Source of the DNA: Polynucleobacter asymbioticus QLW-P1DMWA-1
GTDB taxonomy: Bacteria > Pseudomonadota > Gammaproteobacteria > Burkholderiales > Burkholderiaceae
Length of the DNA stretch: 64,000 nucleotides
Assembly: GCF_000016345.1 (NCBI RefSeq)
Contig: NC_009379.1
Location: 744,001 to 808,000 of the forward strand
Direction of reading: 5' to 3'
Under the pieces are notes generated by a model. That model saw nothing but the letters and a program-made list of their open reading frames with translations. It did not search any database and was not told the origin of the DNA. A program made the position numbers and the translations under genes. Positions 9,311 to 18,417 of the stretch are shown here, one piece after another. Position 1 is the stretch's first letter. Every line of letters starts with the position of its first letter.

Positions 9311-10039
9311 TTATTTCTTTCTTTGATACTGGGTTGATCCAAATAACTGCTCTCTTGCTTTGTCATCATGCAAGGGCTTACGTAATGATGTTAATACCTC
9401 ACACCCGCGGATTACTGCAGGGCGTTTGCCAACCATTTCATACCAACGCTTAAAGTTAGGAAAATCTTCAAGATCGATTCCCTGATTTTTCCAATTCCGA
9501 GTCCAGGGATAAATGGCAATATCGGCAATGGAATAGGTTTTACCGGCAATATATGGATTATCTTTCAGTTGGGTATCTAAGACCCCATATAGCCGCTTTG
9601 CTTCATTGGTATAGCGATTAATGGCGTACTCAATTTTCTCAGGCGCATAGAGTCGAAAGTGGTGATTTTGCCCAAGCATGGGGCCTAAGCCACCCATTTG
9701 GAACATGAGCCATTGCAATACTTCGTATTTCCCACGGGCCGATTTGGGTAAAAATTTTCCAGTCTTACCAGCTAGATATAGAAGAATGGCACCCGATTCA
9801 AAGACGTGAATAGATTTTCCATCCGGACCATTGGGATCAGTAATTGCTGGGATCTTATTGTTTGGGCTGATCTTCAAAAAGTCAGGGGTAAATTGATCAC
9901 CTGCACCTATATCAATAGGGTGAGCTATCCAGTCTCGACCCAAGCGATAGCCACACTCTTCGAGCATGATGTGAACTTTATGACCATTAGGTGTTGGCCA
10001 GCTATAAACATCAATCACATCTTTATTTTTTTTACTCAT
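9311..10039 (-). CDS. Glutathione S-transferase family protein (YghU/YfcG-like)
   Basis: A 242-residue two-domain GST. The thioredoxin-like part has VYSWPTPNGHKVHIMLEECG, SPNNKIPAITDP and VFESGAILLYLAGKTG, which match the nu-class disulfide-bond oxidoreductases YghU and YfcG of E. coli. The helical part includes YSIADIAIYPWTRNW. There is no catalytic cysteine or tyrosine at the start; nu-class proteins use Thr or Asn to position glutathione, and the TPNG segment fits. It is flanked by hbd and the aminotransferase gene on the same strand. The substrate is unknown. Confidence 0.88.
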   Translation of the reverse strand: MSKKNKDVIDVYSWPTPNGHKVHIMLEECGYRLGRDWIAHPIDIGAGDQFTPDFLKISPNNKIPAITDPNGPDGKSIHVFESGAILLYLAGKTGKFLPKSARGKYEVLQWLMFQMGGLGPMLGQNHHFRLYAPEKIEYAINRYTNEAKRLYGVLDTQLKDNPYIAGKTYSIADIAIYPWTRNWKNQGIDLEDFPNFKRWYEMVGKRPAVIRGCEVLTSLRKPLHDDKAREQLFGSTQYQRKK

Positions 10040-10052
10040 CTTCTTCTCTTTT

Positions 10053-11252
10053 TTACAGTGATTGCAAACGTTGCAAGGCGCTAGCTAAAGTTTTTTCTTG
10101 TTTGGCAAAACAAAAACGGACCACACCGGATTCGGTAGGCTTTTGATAAAAAGCGGAAACCGGAATCGCTGCTACACCAACTTCGGTAGTGAGCCATTTG
10201 CAAAATTCTGCTTCTGGTAATTTTGCTTCAGGAATATTGAGCGCCGTGTAATCAACGCATTGAAAATAAGTTCCAGGTGTAGGTAATTGCTTAAATCCTG
10301 TTTTCTCTAATTCAGCCCTAAAGAAATCACGCTTTGCCTGGTAGAAGTCTGGAAGATTCAAATAATGTGCTGCTTCAGAAAGGTAAGATGCTAGCCCATA
10401 TTGCATTGGTGTATTTACAGTAAATACATTGAACTGGTGAACCTTGCGAAACTCTGCTGTTAAAGAGGCGGGGGCAGCAACATAACCGACCTTCCAGCCC
10501 GTGACATGGTAAGTTTTACCAAAACTAGAAATCAAAAAGCTTCTGGCCGCCAGCTCTGGATGCGAGGCAACGCTGTGATGCTTGGCGCCATCGTAGACCA
10601 TATGCTCGTACACTTCGTCGCTTAAGACTAGGGTTGAGGTGTTCTTTAACAAGGACGCTAAACGATCTAAGTCTGCCTTTTGCCAAACCATACCCGTAGG
10701 GTTGTGTGGTGTATTGATAATCATTAGGCGTGTTTTGGGATTAATCGCTTTTGTTAATGCTTCCCATGGGATGACGTAAGAGGCTACTTGGCCATTTTGA
10801 TCGCGCATAGTTTCCAGGGAAACGGCAATTGCTTTTCCACCAGCCAATTCAATAGATGGTCGATAGCTATCGTATGCGGGTTCAATAATGATGACTTCAT
10901 CACCAGGACCAACACAAGAAAGAATGACAGTCAAAATTCCTTGAGTGCCGCCAGCAGTGACTGTGATTTCAGTGTCGGGATCATAGTGATGCTGATATAA
11001 ATCACCTATCTTCTTTGCGATCCCATTTCGTAAATCACCTATACCAATCATTGGAGGGTATTGATTGTGATCTGCCAGCATGGCTTCGTTCACCTTGCCA
11101 ATTAAATTTCGATCGCATGGGAAATCCGGAAACCCTTGACCTAAGTTAATGGCCTGATGTTCTGCGGCAAGCGCCGACATCACAGTAAAAATCGTAGTGC
11201 CCACATTGGGTAAGCGACTGGGAAACGATGGAGTGATGTTTGGTGAGGTCAT
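10053..11252 (-). CDS. PLP-dependent aminotransferase (methionine aminotransferase/YbdL-like)
   Basis: A class I/II fold type I aminotransferase of 399 residues. It shows the N-terminal NLGQGFPDFPCD, the NTPHNPTGMVW loop, SDEVYEHMVYDG and the PLP lysine in SFGKTYHVTGWKVGY, followed by the substrate-binding arginine in VRFCFAKQ. The closest described relatives are YbdL of E. coli (methionine-preferring) and kynurenine aminotransferases. The physiological substrate cannot be decided from sequence. It is the first gene of the minus-strand series and faces yaaA across 94 bases. Confidence 0.9.
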   Translation of the reverse strand: MTSPNITPSFPSRLPNVGTTIFTVMSALAAEHQAINLGQGFPDFPCDRNLIGKVNEAMLADHNQYPPMIGIGDLRNGIAKKIGDLYQHHYDPDTEITVTAGGTQGILTVILSCVGPGDEVIIIEPAYDSYRPSIELAGGKAIAVSLETMRDQNGQVASYVIPWEALTKAINPKTRLMIINTPHNPTGMVWQKADLDRLASLLKNTSTLVLSDEVYEHMVYDGAKHHSVASHPELAARSFLISSFGKTYHVTGWKVGYVAAPASLTAEFRKVHQFNVFTVNTPMQYGLASYLSEAAHYLNLPDFYQAKRDFFRAELEKTGFKQLPTPGTYFQCVDYTALNIPEAKLPEAEFCKWLTTEVGVAAIPVSAFYQKPTESGVVRFCFAKQEKTLASALQRLQSL

Positions 11253-11346
11253 AAATAAAAAATGGGCTAAATACGTCCTACAGGGCTTTTATGCGGATAT
11301 ATCAGGTAGTCGCTAGAATGGAAGAAATTCATATACAAATTGTGCC

Positions 11347-12123
11347 ATGTTGATCGTACTTTCTCCTGCTAAATCCTTGGATTACAAGACCCCAATCAAG
11401 GTCAAGGCACCCACATTGCCTGAGTTTGCCTCGGAATCAGCCAAGTTGATTGCTGAACTAAAAAAATTAGCTCCACAGGACGTGGCGAAGTTAATGAGCT
11501 TATCCGACCAATTAGCCGTCTTAAACGTGGGACGCTATCGTGATTGGTCTAAAAAATTCACTGTAGATAATAGTAAGCCGGCTATTTATGCATTTGATGG
11601 CGATGTTTATGATGGCTTTGATGTCAAAAGCCTAAATACCAAGGCGATTGATTTTGCACAGGACCACGTGCGAATACTCTCAGGCCTCTATGGCGTTTTA
11701 CGTCCTTTAGACCTCATGCAGGCCTATCGTCTGGAGATGGGCACCAGCCTTAAGAATATCCGCGGTAAAGATCTATATGCATTTTGGGGTGGAAGGGTGA
11801 CCGACTCACTGAAGGCACTGCTGGGGAAGCAAAAGAAACCCGTATTGCTCAATCTGGCCTCTGAAGAGTATTTCAAGGTACTCCAGCCCAAAGAGCTTGA
11901 TTGCCCTGTGATTGCACCCATATTTCAGGATGCCAAGGATGGTAAGTACAAAATTATTTCTTTTTATGCCAAGCGAGCCCGTGGTTTGATGGCTCGTTAT
12001 GTAGTCGAAAATCGCATTACCGATCCAGAGGACTTAAAAGGCTTTAATCTAGATGGGTACAAATACTTTGCTGCTGAATCTAAGATAGATAAACCTGTGT
12101 TTAGAAGGGCGGAAAGAAAATAA
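11347..12123 (+). CDS. yaaA: Peroxide stress protein YaaA (DUF328/UPF0246)
   Basis: The 258-residue protein begins [16 protein letters not shown] and contains [25 protein letters not shown] and [13 protein letters not shown], all hallmarks of the YaaA family. In E. coli YaaA limits free iron and oxidative damage during hydrogen peroxide stress and has a DNA-binding fold. The C-terminus [19 protein letters not shown] block is intact. Its stop overlaps the start of the next gene by one base, so the two are coupled. Confidence 0.94.
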   Translation: MLIVLSPAKSLDYKTPIKVKAPTLPEFASESAKLIAELKKLAPQDVAKLMSLSDQLAVLNVGRYRDWSKKFTVDNSKPAIYAFDGDVYDGFDVKSLNTKAIDFAQDHVRILSGLYGVLRPLDLMQAYRLEMGTSLKNIRGKDLYAFWGGRVTDSLKALLGKQKKPVLLNLASEEYFKVLQPKELDCPVIAPIFQDAKDGKYKIISFYAKRARGLMARYVVENRITDPEDLKGFNLDGYKYFAAESKIDKPVFRRAERK

Positions 12124-13334
12124 TGGCCGTACATCGCACAAAATCTTCGCAGCGTAGCTCTCCTGAGGCTGAAAAATTAGTCTCGGATGCTATTTCTTTA
12201 GCGGCCTCTGGAAGTCAGGTTGAGGACCGCTTTTGGGAAGAGCGGCTTACGGTACGTCTAATGCGTTTATTAAAAAGTCAAAATCAAAATGTGATTGATG
12301 CGGCTTTGGATCAGACATTTCGTATTAATACAGTCGCGTTTGAAGTGCTCGCCGATACTGCTGAAACGCTTGCCGAGTCTTTAAAGATTGAGCATGAAAA
12401 TCAAGAGTGGGATGTTCTTTTAATTGCAATGCCAATTGTGGCGCATACACGCTATCAAATTCCTTCGGGCCCCTTGCAGACCAATATGATTGAAGCTACA
12501 GCACAAGCACTGCATTCTTCTATAGCTGCCACCGATGCCCGTCTAGCAATAGTACCTTGGCTTTACAGCATTGATCAAATGCCGCATTCCCATTGCCAGA
12601 CACGCATCTTGATGGAAGCCCTAGCTAGTGCGGCAATCTGCGCAAAAGAAGTCAAGCTGGAGTTGCGCGACATGTCTGAGACTATTGCGGTGTTAGCGGA
12701 TCCACGATTTATCATTGCCGCCTTAAGCGCTCCTAGCGGTTCACCTATTTTCAAATGGCAAGAAGAATCGCCAGCTCGTCAAGAGCGTGGCGTCAGTTTG
12801 ATTGGATGGCAAACCGCAATGCATGAACCAGTAGCATCGATGTTGCCCGGCTGCGAGTTTGAGCTTTTATTGCCAGAGGCGTATTTCACCAATTGTCGTT
12901 TAGCTGATAAGCATGTGCGTCCACTCAGCATTCGTGCGGGAGTGAATTTCTTAGAAAGTACACTAGGCATTCTGCCTGCGGGCTTATCTTGTGTTGTTGG
13001 CGCCTTTGGAGAAGAGCAGGCAGATGAATACCGAATTTCATTTAGTGCTAAAGGCTCATCCGAGGTGATGTATGGAGTGATTTGGCCTTTATATGATCGT
13101 GAGAGTGTTTCTAGCGATGCCTTAAATGATCTATCGGATGATGAAAGTCCAATCAAGAAGATTTGCGATGCCCTGCATGATGCGGGAGTAGAAGATGTCT
13201 TCCGTCATGCGATGTTGTTTGATCCAGAATTATGTGATGACTGTGGCGCGCCCTTATTTCCCGATCGATCAGGTGAGGCAGTGCATGCAGAAATGCCGGA
13301 GGATACCCCAACACAACAGCCGTTGTTTCACTAA
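12123..13334 (+). CDS. DUF2863 family protein
   Basis: A 403-residue protein matching the betaproteobacterial DUF2863 family in length and layout. It begins with a basic N-terminus, has an EDRFWEERLTVRLMRLL helix near residue 40 and ends with a small CDDCG motif (a possible half zinc knuckle) about 30 residues before the C-terminus. No signal peptide or membrane segment is visible, so it is cytoplasmic. Function is not established. It shares a transcript with yaaA (one-base overlap) and is followed by a strong bidirectional terminator. Confidence 0.85.
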   Translation: MAVHRTKSSQRSSPEAEKLVSDAISLAASGSQVEDRFWEERLTVRLMRLLKSQNQNVIDAALDQTFRINTVAFEVLADTAETLAESLKIEHENQEWDVLLIAMPIVAHTRYQIPSGPLQTNMIEATAQALHSSIAATDARLAIVPWLYSIDQMPHSHCQTRILMEALASAAICAKEVKLELRDMSETIAVLADPRFIIAALSAPSGSPIFKWQEESPARQERGVSLIGWQTAMHEPVASMLPGCEFELLLPEAYFTNCRLADKHVRPLSIRAGVNFLESTLGILPAGLSCVVGAFGEEQADEYRISFSAKGSSEVMYGVIWPLYDRESVSSDALNDLSDDESPIKKICDALHDAGVEDVFRHAMLFDPELCDDCGAPLFPDRSGEAVHAEMPEDTPTQQPLFH

Positions 13335-13350
13335 GAAAATATGAACAAGA

Positions 13351-13380
13351 AAAAAGCCGAGAAACTCTCGGCTTTTTTTT
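13351..13380. terminator. Bidirectional Rho-independent terminator
   Basis: Perfect stem GCCGAG/CTCGGC (13356-13361 with 13367-13372) around an AAACT loop, extended by an A-run on the left and a T-run of eight on the right. Because both sides carry A/T runs it can stop transcription from the DUF2863 gene on the plus strand and from the small periplasmic gene at 13400 on the minus strand. Confidence 0.92.
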
Positions 13381-13399
13381 ACTTTCATTTGTTTAAAAC

Positions 13400-13774
13400 T
13401 TAGTTTTGCACAAAAGGCTCTGTTCCCGCAAACAAATGTGGCAACTTACCGGCTTTCATATCTGCTGTTTGGCAGAAATCAGCAAGGCGCACACCAGCTT
13501 TAATGTTGAACAACATAGCTTTGTTGCCCAGCACTACAAGATCAAAACCGGAGTTCATGTTCTTATAACGCAAGCTACCCGGCAAGGAAGTTTGACGTTC
13601 TAAGTCGTACGTTTTAGCTTCCCAAGTTAAGCGAACTTTCTCGGAAGAGCCGGTCGTCTTAAATTGCTTGCTATCTTGGCATGACCATGTAAATGCTTCT
13701 TCATCAGCACTCGCGTTAGTAGCGCCCATGAGGCATGCAATCGCGAGGCCAATAGTGAGAAGGGATTTCTTCAT
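13400..13774 (-). CDS. Small periplasmic protein, possibly MliC-like
   Basis: A 124-residue secreted protein with a clean signal peptide (MKKSLLTIGLAIACLMG, cleavage near NASA-DEE). The mature part, about 100 residues, has two cysteines (in TWSCQD and ADFCQT) and a beta-rich pattern with LPGSLRYKNMNSGFDLVV. The arrangement recalls MliC-type C-type lysozyme inhibitors (SG-R-Y stretch and a pair of cysteines), but the match is weak and I would not assert it. It sits 21 bases downstream of mdh on the same strand and ends at the shared terminator. Confidence 0.65.
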   Translation of the reverse strand: MKKSLLTIGLAIACLMGATNASADEEAFTWSCQDSKQFKTTGSSEKVRLTWEAKTYDLERQTSLPGSLRYKNMNSGFDLVVLGNKAMLFNIKAGVRLADFCQTADMKAGKLPHLFAGTEPFVQN

Positions 13775-13795
13775 GTGTTTAATTTCCTGAGTGGA

Positions 13796-14785
13796 TTAAG
13801 GAAGCAAATGCTTAACGCCAGCTTGCTCTTCAAGCAATTCGTTCAAGGTATGTGTCATGCGCTCACGGGAAAACTCATCGATCTCTAATCCTTCGATCAT
13901 TTTGTATTCGCCGTTTTCGCAAGTGACAGGGAAGCCATAAATGACTTCAGCTGGAATGCCGTATTCGCCTTTGGAAGGAATGCCCATGGTGACCCATTTG
14001 CCGTTTGTTCCAAGCACCCAATCGTGAATGTGATCAATCGCAGCATTTGCTGCAGAAGCTGCTGATGATAAGCCGCGAGCTTCGATAATTGCTGCACCAC
14101 GCTTACCAACAGTTGGAATGAAAACATCTTTATTCCAAGCTGCATCGTTGATGCTATCTTTTACTGACTTGCCATCGATTGTTGCAAAGCGATAGTCTGG
14201 ATACATGGTTGGGCTGTGATTACCCCAAACAACCAATTTTTCAATATCAGCAACAGGCTTGTTTAATTTATTCGCCAACTGTGAGAGCGCGCGGTTGTGG
14301 TCAAGACGTAACATTGCTGTGAAGTTTTTCGCAGGGATATCTGGAGCAGATTTCATTGCAATGTATGCATTGGTGTTTGCTGGGTTGCCAACAACTAATA
14401 CTTTTACAGTTTTCTTAGCAACTGCGTTCAATGCTTTACCTTGCGCTGTGAAAATTTGCGCATTGGCTGAGAGCAAATCTTTACGCTCCATGCCAGGTCC
14501 GCGTGGACGTGCGCCAACTAAAAGGGCAACGTCGATATCTTTAAATGCAGTCATAGGATCGGAGTGTGCAGTCATTCCAGCTAATAGCGGGAATGCACAG
14601 TCTTCCAGCTCCATCATCACGCCAGTTAAAGCCTTTTGCGCTTTTTCGTCTGGAATTTCTAGTAATTGAAGGATTACGGGCTGATCTTTGCCCAAAAGGT
14701 CGCCATTGGCGATGCGGAATAAAAGGGAATATCCGATTTGACCGGCTGCACCGGTTACGGCGACACGCATTGGGGCTTTTGCCAT
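13796..14785 (-). CDS. mdh: Malate dehydrogenase (NAD-dependent)
   Basis: TCA-cycle enzyme interconverting malate and oxaloacetate. The 329-residue protein starts [20 protein letters not shown] with the NAD-binding loop and has [16 protein letters not shown] (mobile loop arginines), [20 protein letters not shown] and the catalytic histidine in [12 protein letters not shown]. Length and motifs are those of the betaproteobacterial/cytosolic-type enzyme. It has its own sigma-70-like promoter and is divergent from a GntR-type regulator, which suggests, but does not prove, that the regulator controls it. Confidence 0.97.
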   Translation of the reverse strand: MAKAPMRVAVTGAAGQIGYSLLFRIANGDLLGKDQPVILQLLEIPDEKAQKALTGVMMELEDCAFPLLAGMTAHSDPMTAFKDIDVALLVGARPRGPGMERKDLLSANAQIFTAQGKALNAVAKKTVKVLVVGNPANTNAYIAMKSAPDIPAKNFTAMLRLDHNRALSQLANKLNKPVADIEKLVVWGNHSPTMYPDYRFATIDGKSVKDSINDAAWNKDVFIPTVGKRGAAIIEARGLSSAASAANAAIDHIHDWVLGTNGKWVTMGIPSKGEYGIPAEVIYGFPVTCENGEYKMIEGLEIDEFSRERMTHTLNELLEEQAGVKHLLP

Positions 14786-14840
14786 TACTTAGAACTCCAG
14801 AGGAAGGTTAATTAACGAAAACTTTTCTATTATCCATTCA

Positions 14841-14870
14841 AGTGTATGGACTTTCCATTTACACTGTCAA
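14841..14870 (-). promoter_or_regulatory. Probable mdh promoter with overlapping dyad
   Basis: On the minus strand a -35 TTGACA (14870-14865) is followed after 18 bases by TACACT (14846-14841), an acceptable sigma-70 -10. The -10 and the region after the -35 form an imperfect inverted repeat (AGTGTA-TGGA with TCCA-TT-TACACT), so a regulator could bind over this promoter. It is 56 bases upstream of the mdh start. Confidence 0.55.
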
Positions 14871-14874
14871 TGAT

Positions 14875-14888
14875 GTCTTATATAAGAC
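14875..14888. promoter_or_regulatory. Perfect 14-bp palindrome, candidate GntR operator
   Basis: GTCTTATATAAGAC is fully self-complementary. It lies just upstream of the mdh -35 box and 43 bases before the GntR-type gene. HutC-subfamily regulators bind short palindromes with GT and AC ends, and autoregulation from an adjacent site is common, so assignment to the neighbouring regulator is a reasonable inference. Confidence 0.5.
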
Positions 14889-14931
14889 TTAGAATTACAG
14901 TGAATTTTATCCAATTGATAACCGTCATGGA

Positions 14932-15675
14932 GTGAATTTGTCAGAAATAAACTTGCCGATCGCCTCATTTAGCCCTCTGTATGAACAGATTAAGGCGATG
15001 ATTTTGGCCAGCTTGCAGGCCTCTGAGTGGCTGCCGGGCGCCGCTATTCCTAGTGAAATGGACTTGGCGGCTCGCTATGCCGTGAGCCAGGGAACTGTTC
15101 GTAAGGCTATTGATGAGTTGGCTGCACAAAACCTACTTGTTCGTCGCCAAGGCAAAGGGACATTTGTCGCCACTCACCAAGAGGATGACTGGCAGTACCG
15201 TTTTCTGCGTCTGGCGCCTGATTCTGGCGAGAAATTTCACCTAACCAATCAATTTCTAGCCTGTGTACAAGCCAAAGCTAGCTCATATGTCGCCAATTTG
15301 CTTAAATTAAAGGCAGGCGACCCCATTATTCATATTGATCGTGTACAAAGTTTTGCAGGCCAACCCATTGTTTTTGAAGAGATTTGGCTACCTGGAGGCC
15401 GCTTTAAGGGCTTGGATCTTGAAGCATTGAACGCGTGGCACGGACCCATGTATGCCTTCTATGAGGGTGAGTACGCCACGCATATGGTGAGGGCTGAGGA
15501 AAAAATCAAAGCAGTGTCAGCTGATGAGATCCTGGCAAAGCATCTGAATTTACCGCTGGGCGCACCCCTCCTGTCGGTTGAGCGGGTTGCTTTTACCTAC
15601 GGGAATAAACCAGTAGAAATTCGGCATGCCAGATACGACACTTCAGAGCAGCACTATGAAAACAAATTGAATTGA
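14932..15675 (+). CDS. GntR-family regulator, HutC subfamily (UTRA domain)
   Basis: A 247-residue regulator with an N-terminal winged helix (PSEMDLAARYAVSQGTVRKA, then GKGTFVA) and a C-terminal UTRA ligand domain (PGGRFKGLDLEALN, EEKIKAVSADEILA, LLSVERVAFT). UTRA domains bind small metabolites. It stands between mdh and sdhCDAB and probably senses a TCA or carboxylate compound; this is inference from position. The start is GTG 14932, or TTG 14938, which has GGAG at five bases spacing and may be better. No terminator separates it from sdhC. Confidence 0.9.
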   Translation: MNLSEINLPIASFSPLYEQIKAMILASLQASEWLPGAAIPSEMDLAARYAVSQGTVRKAIDELAAQNLLVRRQGKGTFVATHQEDDWQYRFLRLAPDSGEKFHLTNQFLACVQAKASSYVANLLKLKAGDPIIHIDRVQSFAGQPIVFEEIWLPGGRFKGLDLEALNAWHGPMYAFYEGEYATHMVRAEEKIKAVSADEILAKHLNLPLGAPLLSVERVAFTYGNKPVEIRHARYDTSEQHYENKLN

Positions 15676-15690
15676 ATTTATCCGTTAAAA

Positions 15691-15733
15691 CCCCTAATTA
15701 ACCCCTATAAACCCGTAAAAATCCCCACCGCCC
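15691..15733 (+). promoter_or_regulatory. Phased C-runs in the sdhC upstream region
   Basis: Five runs of three or four C (15691-94, 15702-05, 15712-14, 15723-26, 15731-33) are separated by A/T-rich spacers of 5-8 bases, so the minus strand has five G-runs that could form a loose G-quadruplex. A short inverted repeat TGTTG-N5-CAACA follows at 15754-15768. The stretch is the only untranslated DNA before sdhC and must hold its promoter; I see no clear -35/-10 pair. Confidence 0.4.
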
Positions 15734-15807
15734 TTAAGGTTTCCAATAGAATATGTTGCGACACAACAAAGTCACACTGAACCTCCACCTAACGATAGAG
15801 ATTACCC

Positions 15808-16227
15808 ATGGTTGAAGCACAGCAAAATGTAAAAAAAGATAGACCGGTTTACCGAAACATCGGTTTAGCCCAGTTGGTGAAATATCGCCTTCCTTGGGCC
15901 GGAAAAGTTTCTATTCTTCATCGCATCAGCGGAGCAGTACTGTTCCTCATGTTGCCGTTCCTCTTGTATCTTTTAGACCAGAGCCTCGCTTCTGAAGTGA
16001 GTTATCAAAAGTTCCAAGCGATTACCGGCCATGTATTGGTGAAGATAGTCTGTCTTGGATTGATCTGGTGTTTCTTGCACCATTTCTGCGCCGGCATCCG
16101 TTACCTCTTACTCGATTTGGAAATCGGCGTAGAGAAGTCTGAAGCCAATCGTTCAGCCATTTTTGTATTCTGTCTTGGCGTGGCTTTGACTGCGGTTGTT
16201 GGTCTTAAATTATTCGGCTTGTACTAA
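15808..16227 (+). CDS. sdhC: Succinate dehydrogenase, cytochrome b556 subunit
   Basis: Membrane anchor of complex II. The 139-residue protein has three hydrophobic helices and the motif SILHRISGAVLF early in the chain, with His and Ser near the quinone site, and HHFCAGIRYLLLD in the second helix that carries the heme histidine. First gene of the sdhCDAB-sdhE group, 24 bases before sdhD. The N-terminus is a hydrophilic leader with KDRPVYRNIGL, common in betaproteobacterial SdhC. Confidence 0.95.
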   Translation: MVEAQQNVKKDRPVYRNIGLAQLVKYRLPWAGKVSILHRISGAVLFLMLPFLLYLLDQSLASEVSYQKFQAITGHVLVKIVCLGLIWCFLHHFCAGIRYLLLDLEIGVEKSEANRSAIFVFCLGVALTAVVGLKLFGLY

Positions 16228-16251
16228 GCGTTTCTTCACTAAGGAAATTTC

Positions 16252-16617
16252 ATGCCTATTTATCAAATTGGACCAAAGCGCTTAGTTGTTGGTGCGCATT
16301 ACGGCCTCAAAGAATGGATCATTCAACGCGTCACCGCGATTGTGATGGTGGTATTTACGATTGTTTTATTGGTTGACTACTGCATCACTGGTAGCGCAAC
16401 TTATGAAGGCTGGTCAAGCCTCTTTAGCAATCAATTCATGAAGTTATTGACGTTGTTGGCATTCATCAGCTTGTTCTATCACGCTTGGATTGGTATCCGT
16501 GATATCTGGATGGATTACATCAAGCCGGTCAGTATTCGTTTAACACTCCAAGTGTTGACCGTTCTGTATCTCGTAGCCTGTGCGGCCTATGCCGTACAAA
16601 TTTTGTGGAAAGTGTAA
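16252..16617 (+). CDS. sdhD: Succinate dehydrogenase, hydrophobic membrane anchor subunit
   Basis: Second complex II anchor, 121 residues and three membrane helices. LKEWIIQRVTAIVMVV near the start and FYHAWIGIRDIWMDYIKP in the middle are SdhD signatures; the histidine of FYHAW is the heme-facing residue and the following Asp-Tyr pair lies by the quinone pocket. It is four bases from sdhA, so translation is likely coupled. Confidence 0.95.
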   Translation: MPIYQIGPKRLVVGAHYGLKEWIIQRVTAIVMVVFTIVLLVDYCITGSATYEGWSSLFSNQFMKLLTLLAFISLFYHAWIGIRDIWMDYIKPVSIRLTLQVLTVLYLVACAAYAVQILWKV

Positions 16618-16621
16618 TTAG

Positions 16622-18400
16622 ATGACTGCAATTCAAAAATCATTGCCACGCCGCCGTTTTGACGCGGTGATTGTTGGTGCGGGTGGTTCAGGTATGCGCG
16701 CCTCGTTACAGTTAGCTGAAGCTGGCTTGAATGTTGCTGTACTCACTAAAGTATTCCCAACACGTTCCCATACGGTAGCTGCCCAAGGTGGTATTGGCGC
16801 TTCCCTCGGCAACATGAGTGAAGACAATTGGCACTACCACTTTTACGACACTATTAAAGGGTCTGACTGGTTAGGCGATCAAGACGTGATCGAATTTATG
16901 TGTCGTGAAGCACCAAAAGCCGTTTATGAGCTCGAACACTTTGGTATGCCATTTGACCGTAACCCAGATGGCACGATTTATCAGCGCCCATTTGGTGGTC
17001 ATACTGCAAACTATGGTGAGAAGCCAGTGCAACGTGCTTGTGCTGCTGCTGACCGAACCGGTCACGCCATGTTGCACACTTTGTATCAACGCAACGTACG
17101 TGCAAAAACCAATTTCTTTGTTGAGTGGTTAGCGCTCGACTTAATCCGTGACGATGAAGGCGATGTTGTTGGTGTAACTGCCCTCGAAATGGAAACAGGT
17201 CAGGTATACATTCTCGAAGCCAAAGTAGTGTTGATGGCAACTGGTGGTGCTGGCCGTATTTGGGATGCATCTACCAATGCATTTATTAACACTGGTGATG
17301 GTATGGGCCTCGCAGCTCGTGCAGGCATTCCATTGGAAGATATGGAGTTCTGGCAATTTCACCCAACTGGCGTTGCTGGTGCTGGCGTGTTGCTGACAGA
17401 AGGCTGTCGCGGTGAAGGCGGCATCTTGCGTAATAAAGATGGCGAACGTTTCATGGAGCGATATGCGCCAACTTATAAAGATTTAGCCCCGCGTGATTTC
17501 GTTTCACGTTGCATGGACCAAGAGATTAAAGAAGGGCGCGGTTGCGGTCCTAATGGTGATTACGTTGTGCTTGATTTAACGCACATTGGCGCCGAAACTA
17601 TTATGAAGCGCTTGCCTTCTGTGTACGAGATCGGTATCAACTTTGCTAACGTTGACGTTACTAAAGAGCCAATCCCAGTAGTGCCAACGATTCACTATCA
17701 AATGGGCGGCATTCCTACGAATATTAATGGTCAAGTTGTTGTGCCTGCCAATGGCATTCATAACGAAATTGTCAATGGTTTGTATGCGATTGGTGAGTGC
17801 TCATGCGTATCAGTGCACGGCGCAAATCGTTTGGGTACCAACTCATTGCTCGACCTTTTAGTATTTGGCCGTGCAGCAGGCAATCACATTGTTGCCATGG
17901 ATCTTAAAAATCGTGAGTTCAAAAAATTACCTGAGAATGCTGGTCAGCACACATTAGAGCGTATTGCTAAGTTGGATAACTCCACTTCTGGTGAATATGC
18001 ACAAGATGTTGCAAATGACATTCGTAAATGCATGCAGAAATACGCTGGCGTATTCCGCAACCAAGAGTTGATGGACGAAGGTGTTCGTCAAATGGCTAAA
18101 TTAACTGAGCGCGCTAAGCACTTATGGGTTAAAGATAAGTCAGAGATTTTCAATACAGCACGTATTGAGGCCTTGGAAGTGGCTAACTTGGTTGAGACTG
18201 CAAATGCAACTATGATTTCTGCGGCAGCCCGCAAAGAAAGTCGCGGCGCACACTCACATGATGATCATCAAGAGCGCGATGATGACAACTGGATGAAGCA
18301 TACCCTTTGGTATAGCGAAGGAAATAAGCTGTCTTACAAGCCAGTTGTATTGAAGCCTTTGACCGTTGAGTCCTTCCCTCCTAAAGAACGTACTTTCTAA
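16622..18400 (+). CDS. sdhA: Succinate dehydrogenase, flavoprotein subunit
   Basis: Oxidises succinate to fumarate with covalently bound FAD. The 592-residue sequence has the dinucleotide loop VIVGAGGSGMRASLQLAE, SHTVAAQGGIGASLGN with the FAD-attaching histidine, FHPTG, the active-site region GCRGEGGILRN, and HGANRLGTNSLLDLLVFGR. The C-terminus includes RGAHSHDDHQERDDDNW. All expected residues are present and the length is usual. It forms the complex with SdhB and is flavinylated with the help of SdhE encoded downstream. Confidence 0.98.
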   Translation: MTAIQKSLPRRRFDAVIVGAGGSGMRASLQLAEAGLNVAVLTKVFPTRSHTVAAQGGIGASLGNMSEDNWHYHFYDTIKGSDWLGDQDVIEFMCREAPKAVYELEHFGMPFDRNPDGTIYQRPFGGHTANYGEKPVQRACAAADRTGHAMLHTLYQRNVRAKTNFFVEWLALDLIRDDEGDVVGVTALEMETGQVYILEAKVVLMATGGAGRIWDASTNAFINTGDGMGLAARAGIPLEDMEFWQFHPTGVAGAGVLLTEGCRGEGGILRNKDGERFMERYAPTYKDLAPRDFVSRCMDQEIKEGRGCGPNGDYVVLDLTHIGAETIMKRLPSVYEIGINFANVDVTKEPIPVVPTIHYQMGGIPTNINGQVVVPANGIHNEIVNGLYAIGECSCVSVHGANRLGTNSLLDLLVFGRAAGNHIVAMDLKNREFKKLPENAGQHTLERIAKLDNSTSGEYAQDVANDIRKCMQKYAGVFRNQELMDEGVRQMAKLTERAKHLWVKDKSEIFNTARIEALEVANLVETANATMISAAARKESRGAHSHDDHQERDDDNWMKHTLWYSEGNKLSYKPVVLKPLTVESFPPKERTF

Positions 18401-18417
18401 GCGAAGAGAAATAGAAA

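Noticed and set aside
16871..17270. Minus-strand open frames inside sdhA
   Set aside because: They lie fully within a highly conserved coding gene and show no family features; their codon use is that of shadows.
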